DNA of 5,583 nucleotides. Origin: Bacillota bacterium. Lineage in GTDB: Bacteria > Bacillota > Clostridia > Lachnospirales > Lachnospiraceae. The stretch's first letter is position 1; each line of letters opens with the position of its first letter. A model generated the notes under the pieces. It had not been told where the DNA came from. It saw only the letters and a list, made by a program, of their open reading frames with translations, and searched no databases. The translations under genes and the position numbers were made by a program. Positions 1 to 5,525 of the stretch are shown one piece after another. The DNA is taken from the NCBI GenBank assembly GCA_023395555.1, contig JAEWYQ010000040.1, positions 1 through 5,583 of the forward strand, written 5' to 3'.

Positions 1-205
1 AAGCAGGAATGGCTTTATATGATTGATAAAAGTCATAGGCTTCGCTCCATGCCAATTCGGGTGTTTGCGCCCAACCGCAGCATTCGTTGAGCCAGTCTTG
101 TCCGCAGGAACCCCATAATATCCAATAACAGGGCTTCTTTAGCTGGGTTGGGTGGGCTGCGGTAATGAGTATTTCGATTTTGTAGGATTTGTTATTTTGG
201 TTCAT
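1..205 (-). CDS. Small Trp/Cys-rich hypothetical protein, C-terminus cut by the left edge
   Basis: The minus strand is open from an ATG at 203-205 to position 2 without a stop, giving 68 residues before the edge. A GGAGG Shine-Dalgarno (211-215 on the plus strand) lies 5 nt before the start. An ATG 4 bases further upstream runs into a stop after five codons, so the 205 start is the right one. The protein begins MNQNNKSYKIEILITAAHP, a hydrophilic start leading into a short beta-like stretch. It then contains CYWILWGSCGQDWLNECCGW followed by TPELAWSEAYDFY, so Trp and Cys are unusually dense (Cys 26, 34, 41 and 42). There is no signal peptide or membrane segment. The pattern suggests a compact small domain, perhaps metal-binding or disulfide-containing, but I do not recognise the family and assign no function. 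It points away from the main locus, so it is not in that operon. Confidence 0.72.
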   Translation of the reverse strand, partial: MNQNNKSYKIEILITAAHPTQLKKPCYWILWGSCGQDWLNECCGWAQTPELAWSEAYDFYQSYKAIPA

Positions 206-347
206 TCATTCCTCCAGACTGCTGCTTCACGGTACCAAGCATCCTTATACTATTATTATGTGTCCTTTACCCAGCTTCCGTTAGATACCTATAATGGTTT
301 TTTGGATGAATTTTTGAATCAGGGGATGGATTATCTATCCAAGGCTG

Positions 348-373
348 GTCCCATGTGATTTATCACATGGGAC
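348..373. repeat. Near-perfect palindrome, 12-bp arms with 2-nt centre
   Basis: GTCCCATGTGAT (348-359) is followed by TT and then its exact reverse complement ATCACATGGGAC (362-373). No T-run follows on either strand, so it does not look like an intrinsic terminator. It could be a dimeric-regulator operator, a cruciform, or the scar of an insertion or rearrangement. It sits where the coding-like plus-strand frame switches from the frame ending at 358 to the one opening at 355. Which explanation applies cannot be decided from sequence alone. Confidence 0.8.
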
Positions 374-690
374 GCGGAGATATCAACCTGCTGATCGAGA
401 GGCGGGAGGAAGTGGTGGATCTGTTTATAAAGCGGTGCGATGACTATTATTTTCAGAATGCGCTGCGAGCGTCCGATAAGAAATCGGTGAATGACCGGAT
501 TAAAATACTAAAAACTGTGGCAGATAGGGTGTTACATAAGGGGGTGCTGGAATGGCATCTTAAGAATGGATCTATTTTTATCTCAATGGATAATGAACAG
601 GTCTATCAGATAAGGGGCATTATATCATTTAAGCCGTTTAAGGGAGTGGTGGTATCTGTTCTGTTACTCCCGGAATGTTGGAGTTCGTAA
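355..690 (+). CDS. Possible small hypothetical protein, more likely a gene remnant
   Basis: The ORF is 111 codons from a GTG at 355; the first ATG is at 367. Residues about 5-85 have ordinary soluble-protein composition, including LLIERREEVVDLFIKRC and VNDRIKILKTVADRVLHKG, which read as amphipathic helices. The last 25 residues are a hydrophobic tail. Arguments against an intact gene: only a weak AAGG (341-344) precedes the GTG, nothing precedes the ATG, and the start lies inside a palindrome. The coding-like signal also continues upstream in another frame: 216-358 encodes a stretch including LPLDTYNGFLDEFLNQGMDY and ends in a TGA that overlaps this GTG as GTGA. This is either a translationally coupled pair or one gene broken by a frameshift; I favour the frameshift. 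I do not recognise the family. Confidence 0.35.
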   Translation: MIYHMGRGDINLLIERREEVVDLFIKRCDDYYFQNALRASDKKSVNDRIKILKTVADRVLHKGVLEWHLKNGSIFISMDNEQVYQIRGIISFKPFKGVVVSVLLLPECWSS

Positions 691-712
691 AGACATAACA
701 ATTGAACATTAA

Positions 713-904
713 CAGCAGAATTTTGATTTAGTACAGGCAAAAAATGAGGGCAGTAATAAAGAGGGCACAACAGAAACGACTGGTGAAATTTGAGGTTGCA
801 AAGTGTTTATAAATGTCGTAAAATTAAAATATAAAGAAGATGATCTTAAATATTCTCTCGGGCTTCAGCGAGATAGGAGCTTTTGCTGGTTCAACGGACA
901 TTGA
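713..904 (+). pseudogene. Coding-like fragment with an internal stop
   Basis: One plus-strand frame reads as soluble protein across this stretch, with one in-frame TGA at 791-793 and a terminal TGA at 902-904. The part before the stop includes DLVQAKNEGSNKEG. The part after it includes VKLKYKEDDLKYSLGLQRDR and then SFCWFNGH. No start codon with a Shine-Dalgarno is visible, and the frame differs from that of the 355-690 ORF just upstream. The simplest reading is the decayed 3' part of a gene whose earlier pieces may be the frames at 216-358 and 355-690. The evidence is amino-acid plausibility only, so chance remains possible. Confidence 0.27.
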
Positions 905-930
905 CAAATAAATATTGCCCAAAAGATATG
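901..930 (+). promoter_or_regulatory. Candidate sigma-A promoter for the DAC-domain gene
   Basis: A perfect -35 hexamer TTGACA (901-906) lies upstream of the DAC-domain gene. The best -10 at normal spacing is weak: GATATG at 925-930 after 18 nt. The surrounding 900-970 stretch is strongly AT-rich. A weak -10 could mean that expression needs an activator or that the promoter lies elsewhere. Confidence 0.32.
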
Positions 931-977
931 TAATAAATAAGATATTATTGGTCTACTATTAAATAAGAGTAGTAAAC

Positions 978-983
978 GGAGGA
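978..983 (+). promoter_or_regulatory. Ribosome binding site that fixes the TTG start of the DAC-domain gene
   Basis: GGAGGA lies 6 nt before the TTG at 990. The frame has a stop at 960-962 and no ATG between that stop and the TTG. The next candidate start is an ATG at 1017-1019, 13 nt after a second GGAGGA (998-1003), which is poor spacing. The TTG is therefore the preferred start. Confidence 0.75.
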
Positions 984-989
984 CATACT

Positions 990-2318
990 TTGTACACGGA
1001 GGAGTTTCTAAAGTATATGCGAGGGACATTGTGTAAGCTAAGTTTATTGCTAAGTAGTGAACAAACAATGTCCTTACTCGAGATATCAGATAAGGATCTT
1101 AGAAGGAGAAGCTATAAAAAGGTGGCCAGGATAGGAGGACAGAGCTTCTATATCGCGATATCGGCAGGAGAAGCTAGAAGGCTGCTTTGTTTGGCAGTTG
1201 ATATCGTGGAGGATTATTTGAATGATGCGGAACCTGATTTAGTGCAGCAAAATAGGTGGTTCTATGATAAAGCCGGTCGAGGTGTGCTGGAGGAGAAAGA
1301 TCTTGCACAGGAAATATATAGGGAGATTCAGCGTCGCATCATTCATGAACATAGTGAAACCATAGGTATCTCTATGACAGACTTAGAACGGCTGTCGCTA
1401 ATTCCTTATGAGGGTGAGAAGGCCGATGGAACGCTTGTGTTCCTTACTGTTGAGACAGAGGATAAGGCAAAGATAGAGGAACTATTACTTGATATTCCTA
1501 TCGTGATGCAAGAGCCAATTGAATTTTTGAGTAAAAATTTAAAGCAAATTCGTAAATTGCTTGCAGGAGCGGGCAGGGAGGAATGCCTATTATTCATAAG
1601 AACAGATCGGAATAAGGGCTATCTGCTTAGTGGTTATATGAATCGGCAATGGTTAAGCAGCTGCTCGTGGTATAGTACAATCAATGGAATACAGGAATGG
1701 ACCATCGGATTTCAGGGCATTCCTCTCTTTCATATGAAATTTGATAAGATACAGATTATTGCGGATCCAATACAGCCCGTATTACTCATTTTGAAGGAAG
1801 AGTTTGCCTCTGTTCTGCCAGGAGATGAGAACGGCTGTAACGATTATATTAATGAATTTGAGGATGTATTGAGAGCCATTGCCCAACAAAGACATGGCAC
1901 TTCTGTTGTTTTTTTAGATGCAAGGACAGAGTCAGTAAAAGCAAGGTTGGATAATCTTGTGCGAAGGAAGCGAGCTATTGAGGTGGCAAAAGTACCGGTT
2001 GTTAAAAGCGGGAAATCGAAAGAGCCGGTTAAAAATGAAGTATTCACTAATCTGGGGCGAGTGGATGGTGCTTTCATCGTCGATATCGTAAAGGGAGAGA
2101 TTTCTTATTTTGCAGTGATCGTAGATGGAATAGCCTGCATAGAAGGTGAATTGGATCGTGGAGCCAGGCATAACAGCCTGAAGACTTTTATTGCCAGCTT
2201 ATTATTGGATAATGATAATGTCAAGGCAGTAGCAGCTATTTTCTCAGAGGATGGAGGTGTGAAAACAATTCAAGCAACAAAGTTGAAAGAAACTATGGAT
2301 GAATGGGCAAAGATATAA
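990..2318 (+). CDS. DisA_N-type diadenylate cyclase (DAC) domain protein with N-terminal sensor region
   Basis: Predicted cytosolic signalling enzyme of 442 residues. The C-terminal third (about 290-430) matches the DAC fold that condenses two ATP into c-di-AMP. It has GTSVVFLD (303-310), DGAFIVD with D359-G360-A361, GARHNS with R393-H394, and SEDGG (419-423). DGA holds the metal-binding Asp and RH the nucleotide-binding pair in DisA and CdaA. The usual GTRHR is GARHN here, so Thr and the second Arg are replaced, resembling a divergent DAC subfamily. A basic insert (about 325-352) separates the first strand from DGA. Residues 1-280 show no membrane helices, unlike CdaA. Residues about 180-260, with KQIRKLLAGAG, YLLSGY and a WTIGF strand, resemble the sensor regions found before DAC domains in the DACN-type Pfam families (my recollection). 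The TTG start is set by its Shine-Dalgarno. Family call is good; catalytic activity and product are inferred. Confidence 0.8.
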   Translation: MYTEEFLKYMRGTLCKLSLLLSSEQTMSLLEISDKDLRRRSYKKVARIGGQSFYIAISAGEARRLLCLAVDIVEDYLNDAEPDLVQQNRWFYDKAGRGVLEEKDLAQEIYREIQRRIIHEHSETIGISMTDLERLSLIPYEGEKADGTLVFLTVETEDKAKIEELLLDIPIVMQEPIEFLSKNLKQIRKLLAGAGREECLLFIRTDRNKGYLLSGYMNRQWLSSCSWYSTINGIQEWTIGFQGIPLFHMKFDKIQIIADPIQPVLLILKEEFASVLPGDENGCNDYINEFEDVLRAIAQQRHGTSVVFLDARTESVKARLDNLVRRKRAIEVAKVPVVKSGKSKEPVKNEVFTNLGRVDGAFIVDIVKGEISYFAVIVDGIACIEGELDRGARHNSLKTFIASLLLDNDNVKAVAAIFSEDGGVKTIQATKLKETMDEWAKI

Positions 2319-2320
2319 GA

Positions 2321-2342
2321 GAATGAGTGGAATGAGTGGAAT
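2321..2342 (+). repeat. Short tandem repeat, 9-bp unit, about 2.4 copies
   Basis: GAATGAGTG occurs at 2321-2329 and 2330-2338, followed by GAAT at 2339-2342. It begins three bases after the DAC gene stop codon. No function is apparent, and it is not terminator-like. Confidence 0.6.
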
Positions 2343-2366
2343 ATAATGGAGAAAGTGAAGTAATAA

Positions 2367-2395
2367 TTGACAATGCGTTTAAACTGCGCTATAAT
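2367..2395 (+). promoter_or_regulatory. Consensus sigma-A promoter
   Basis: TTGACA (2367-2372), a 17-nt spacer, then TATAAT (2390-2395): both hexamers and the spacing match the housekeeping consensus exactly. Transcription would start near 2401-2403. It lies 48 bp after the DAC gene stop and points at the small gene and the peptidase gene. Those two can therefore be transcribed strongly and independently of the DAC gene. No terminator is visible after the DAC gene, so read-through may add to expression. Confidence 0.85.
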
Positions 2396-2401
2396 TGATT
2401 A

Positions 2402-2579
2402 TGTTTATTTATTACAGTTGTAAATATGTGGGACAATTTATGGAAGCCAATAGGTATCCTTGAGGATGTGTGAATTGTTGTAACTCTGTTACCATTTATA
2501 TAACTGTATAGGATGATAAACATTAGGAGAAAATATCCTTGTAGTGTGATAGCCTTTATACTGAAAGGAGATAGATAAG
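2402..2579 (+). other. Leader region of about 178 nt before the small gene
   Basis: This is the predicted 5' untranslated region from the consensus promoter to the ATG at 2580, and it holds no long ORF. It contains two small hairpins: ATCCT/AGGAT with a 2-nt loop (about 2457-2468), and GTAAC/GTTAC with a TCT loop (2480-2492). A second, weaker promoter is possible inside it: TTGTTG (2475-2480), 18 nt, TATAAC (2499-2504). A 20-codon ORF (2401-2463) starts at the predicted transcription start and would have to be leaderless. I could not match the region to the c-di-AMP (ydaO) riboswitch or another RNA class by eye. An AAAGGAG (2564-2570) sits 9 nt before the gene start. Confidence 0.4.
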
Positions 2580-2762
2580 ATGAGCTTGGGTCTGATTGAG
2601 GCTGAGAGCCGAGGTATTTGGAGTAGAAAGCGCTCGCCCAAGAAACCGGTAATGAAGAAGAAGGAAGTATCCCGTTTTGTAGAAGAGAATCATCCGCCGT
2701 ATCCTGTTCCCAAGATTTACAAATACAGTTCAAATAAGGATGAAAATAAGAATATAAAGTAG
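2580..2762 (+). CDS. Small basic hypothetical protein (60 aa)
   Basis: An ATG at 2580 is preceded by AAAGGAG (2564-2570) at 9-nt spacing, so translation initiation looks real despite the small size. The protein is hydrophilic and Lys/Arg-rich, with no membrane segment or signal peptide. A basic N-terminal half contains WSRKRSPKKPVMKKKEVSRF. A proline-rich stretch, HPPYPVPKIYKY, follows, and then a charged tail. It is probably largely disordered. It lies downstream of the consensus promoter, and its stop is 65 bp before the peptidase ATG, with a hairpin between them. The position suggests a small partner of the peptidase, such as a substrate, inhibitor or adaptor, but that is inference. I do not recognise the family. 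The reverse-strand ORF over this region lacks supporting start signals and is treated as a shadow. Confidence 0.65.
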   Translation: MSLGLIEAESRGIWSRKRSPKKPVMKKKEVSRFVEENHPPYPVPKIYKYSSNKDENKNIK

Positions 2763-2767
2763 AGAAG

Positions 2768-2801
2768 AATACAAGGTAGAGAGGAATCTCTGCCTTGTAT
2801 T
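2768..2801 (+). promoter_or_regulatory. Strong intergenic RNA hairpin with GGAA tetraloop
   Basis: AATACAAGGTAGAGA (2768-2782) pairs with TCTCTGCCTTGTATT (2787-2801) over 15 base pairs with a single G-U pair. They close a GGAA loop (2783-2786), which fits the GNRA tetraloop pattern. No T-run follows (next bases ACGATAAAAG), so it is not a standard intrinsic terminator. It ends 14 nt before the GGAG of the peptidase gene. Likely roles are mRNA stabilisation or processing, partial attenuation, or setting the ratio of the small protein to the peptidase. The stem is seen directly; the role is inferred. Confidence 0.72.
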
Positions 2802-2827
2802 ACGATAAAAGACATGGAGAATAACAT

Positions 2828-5500
2828 ATGAGGGGACAAGAAAAGAACGCAGCCGACTACGGGGAAAGAGATCAATCAGAAGATTTGATTGATGCAAGGA
2901 TCATCTCTTTGTATTCACAGGATACACAGCTACTTCCTCAAGATTTAGATCAATCGTCCTGGATATCCGGAAGGAACCGGTACCGGATGTTTTGCTACTA
3001 TGATGCGATCAGTGTGCAAGAAGTAAAGGGGAATGAGCCGTTGAAAGCTGCATATCAGACAGCCACAGCGGAAGATGAGACGGATCGGAAAGGTTTTTAC
3101 CAGGTTATGCTTGCTTTTACCGATATTACCTCTATAGAAGATCAGTGGGGGTATACTCAAACCAATATTGATGAATTCTGGGATAATGATAAGTATCCCA
3201 TTTTTTTTATGACAATGCTGAATATCGGTGATGAGGATAATCCGGAAAATATGTTGAAACGAATTGATGTATTATTTTCTGGTAAACACATACCCAGGAG
3301 CCGGTATCTGACTTATTTGACCTTTGATCATTGTGATATTCTTATTTTTTACCGGGGAAGTAATTTTCAAGAATATTCCTTATTAATTTTTTTGCTTAAT
3401 TATAATAGGAAGATGGATGAAGATACGAAGCTTTTGACAGATTCTATAACCTTTTATAGCTTTGCGTCCCAATACAAAGAAGAATTACCGGAGGATGAAA
3501 CCTTTGGGGTTTTGTTGCGGGTCGGTGTAATAGATTATGAAGGAATGACCGCTTTCCGTAAGAAATTAGAGGAGCAGGACGCAAAGGTAAGCTTCCATTG
3601 GCTGCTGGGAAGGAATGATGTGGCATTTTATCACCCGGCTGCTAATTTGTCATGGTTGAGAGTGGTAAGAAGGTTAAGTAAAGAGCAAAAATGGTATTCC
3701 ACCTATGACTTATCGCTTCTCATCAATCCTTTGGAAGATAGTTTGGATTTTGGTAAAACACCGGAAGAAGATCATTTGCTGGATCGCAAAGTGATAACAG
3801 GGCTGGAGAAGAAGCTTAACGAGTTCGAGGCGATCTATCGGAAAAAACATGAATACTGGGGTGCTACCCCGGATGTAGTCTGGCTTCGTTGGCTGAGAGA
3901 GGCTTGGGTTTTGGTAAATTCGTTTATTCAGAATAAACTGACGCTGGATCTGGGAACCTGCCTTCTTCCGCAATTTAAGGATCTGTTCGACTATGGTACC
4001 AGACTCTTTGCATCTGAGAAACTGAGGAAAGAACATTTGGATGGTGTTCATGAATGTTTTGCTGCATTTTTTTCGAACATATCAATTTTACTTGACAGTA
4101 TGAATCATAGCAGCCGGCAGTTCATCCAGGTTCCATCATTCCACTCGGTGTCCTTTCAGATGCCTCCCAAGATAATGGCGTATTATACGGCGATGATATA
4201 CCGGTTGATTGATGTATTTCATGATGACCAGGCCACTTATGGATTTACGATTTCTCCCAGCTTTGTAAAGGAATTAGATGTGCTCTCCCTGGCGTTGAAA
4301 GATGTAGTGGAGCAGGATCAATTTATAACGATCAGCATGAGTGAAAGCTCATTATATACATTGCAGCAAACTACAGCGATCATTTCTCACGAAATATCCC
4401 ACTTTGTCGGTGATAAATACCGGTGCCGCGAGAAGCGGAAGGAAACGGTACTTCTGTGTGCAATCCAAGGAGTCCTTGAAAATTTGTTTTGGTATTTTTA
4501 TCAGGAGATATATGGGGAGGATTTTGACAGTCGGGAGTATCCCAAGGTAGAAGTGGGTGTTTTGAGGAAATGTGCGAAAGATATCTACATAGAATTGCTG
4601 AAAAGTAACCCCGGTCACTATACTTCGGAGAAGTATAATTACATCGAGGATCTTCGTATCTTGTTCGCAGATATGTCGGATGACTTAACAACAGATCCGA
4701 TTATATATAATAAAGTCCTTGATATGCTATGGGCTTCCTTTGTCACAAACGGAGATGAAAATCCGGAATATCTTAAATATCTTCAGAAGCACACAGAGCT
4801 CAGCCGGGACGGAGCAGACAGGCAGAAGGCGGGAAGCGGGAAGGAAGGTATCCTAAAGAAATATGTAGATATGGAACAGGCGTTTTATGTTAAAAATATG
4901 ATGTCTCTGGAATATGCGAAGGTGCTGAAAAAATATCCCGATATTCTTAAGAACCTTACAGCATCCAGAGAATACGAGTCTGATCCGGAGCCGCTTGAGG
5001 GATTTGGGCATATCGAATATATGTTTCGTGAGACATATGCCGATATACAGATGATTCTTCTGTTTGGGCTATCATGGAGGGATTACGGCGATTTGTTAAT
5101 AAAGGATAGGAAAAAGGTGGCCAAAGATGCATCCCCACGCATGCTGGCCGTGGCACAGGCTTTGATACAAACAAAATATTGGGAGCTTGAAGACGTTCTA
5201 AACTATGAATTTACCGGCGCGAGTATCAAAGACGTAGTGAACTTGAATCTGGAGTCCCAAAGTATGGACTATATTGAAAAAGATATTGATCCTAATTTGA
5301 TTTATTACTTGGTAGATTACCTCAGTGTCTGTAAAGAAAAGATGGAAGAGAGCTTTCAGGATGAAAAGCAAGGGGAGAAGGTAAGGAAGCTTCGCGAAAT
5401 CTATGGTTTACTTTCAGGAAATACTACGGTGCTTGAACTTCAAAGAGGAATGTCAGACTTCATTTCTGCATATCGGAAGGATTTATATAAACTTATTTAA
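2828..5500 (+). CDS. Large putative zinc metallopeptidase with tandem N-terminal ferredoxin-like modules
   Basis: An 890-residue soluble protein with its ATG 8 nt after GGAG (2816-2819). The HEISH sequence at 521-525 is an HExxH zinc site (H521, E522, H525), preceded by the hydrophobic strand-helix TAIISHEISHF. RETYADI at 734-740 resembles the E-x-x-A-D helix of M48-like gluzincins, making E735 the likely third ligand; the 214-residue gap is long and filled by helical sequence. The N-terminus looks like two related alpha/beta modules. The first (about 90-212) contains FDHCDILIFYRGSNFQEY and ends TDSITFYSF. The second (about 226-300) contains LLGRNDVAFY and ends STYDLSLLI. Both resemble dimeric alpha/beta-barrel or RAM-type domains, which often bind ligands or dimerise. 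Residues about 315-430 and 760-890 are mostly helical. No signal peptide or transmembrane span is seen, so it is probably cytosolic. The peptidase call rests on motifs; substrate and trigger are unknown. Confidence 0.72.
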   Translation: MRGQEKNAADYGERDQSEDLIDARIISLYSQDTQLLPQDLDQSSWISGRNRYRMFCYYDAISVQEVKGNEPLKAAYQTATAEDETDRKGFYQVMLAFTDITSIEDQWGYTQTNIDEFWDNDKYPIFFMTMLNIGDEDNPENMLKRIDVLFSGKHIPRSRYLTYLTFDHCDILIFYRGSNFQEYSLLIFLLNYNRKMDEDTKLLTDSITFYSFASQYKEELPEDETFGVLLRVGVIDYEGMTAFRKKLEEQDAKVSFHWLLGRNDVAFYHPAANLSWLRVVRRLSKEQKWYSTYDLSLLINPLEDSLDFGKTPEEDHLLDRKVITGLEKKLNEFEAIYRKKHEYWGATPDVVWLRWLREAWVLVNSFIQNKLTLDLGTCLLPQFKDLFDYGTRLFASEKLRKEHLDGVHECFAAFFSNISILLDSMNHSSRQFIQVPSFHSVSFQMPPKIMAYYTAMIYRLIDVFHDDQATYGFTISPSFVKELDVLSLALKDVVEQDQFITISMSESSLYTLQQTTAIISHEISHFVGDKYRCREKRKETVLLCAIQGVLENLFWYFYQEIYGEDFDSREYPKVEVGVLRKCAKDIYIELLKSNPGHYTSEKYNYIEDLRILFADMSDDLTTDPIIYNKVLDMLWASFVTNGDENPEYLKYLQKHTELSRDGADRQKAGSGKEGILKKYVDMEQAFYVKNMMSLEYAKVLKKYPDILKNLTASREYESDPEPLEGFGHIEYMFRETYADIQMILLFGLSWRDYGDLLIKDRKKVAKDASPRMLAVAQALIQTKYWELEDVLNYEFTGASIKDVVNLNLESQSMDYIEKDIDPNLIYYLVDYLSVCKEKMEESFQDEKQGEKVRKLREIYGLLSGNTTVLELQRGMSDFISAYRKDLYKLI

Positions 5501-5504
5501 ATTC

Positions 5505-5525
5505 AATGGGGTTACCATTTTTTTT
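5505..5525 (+). terminator. Weak intrinsic terminator after the peptidase gene
   Basis: AATGG (5505-5509) pairs with CCATT (5515-5519) across a 5-nt loop, and the stem runs into eight Ts (5518-5525). It begins 5 bp after the stop codon. The stem is short and partly AT, so efficiency may be modest, but position and T-run fit the end of the transcript. Confidence 0.5.

Noticed and set aside
152..358. Plus-strand ORF of 68 codons as an independent gene
   Set aside because: Its first 50 bases lie opposite the better supported minus-strand gene and it has no Shine-Dalgarno. Only its later part (from about 216) looks coding, and it is treated as part of a possible decayed gene.
2402..2579. ydaO-type c-di-AMP riboswitch in the leader
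   Set aside because: It would fit the DAC context, but I could not find the conserved core by eye. An Rfam covariance-model scan would decide.
2389..2733. Minus-strand ORF of 114 codons
   Set aside because: It runs antisense to the consensus promoter, the leader and the well-supported 60-aa gene, and its composition is not protein-like. It is judged a shadow.
3201..3208. T8 tract inside the peptidase gene as a phase-variation switch
   Set aside because: It falls in an Ile-Phe-Phe context in an AT-rich gene, other short T-runs occur nearby, and nothing suggests slippage beyond its length.
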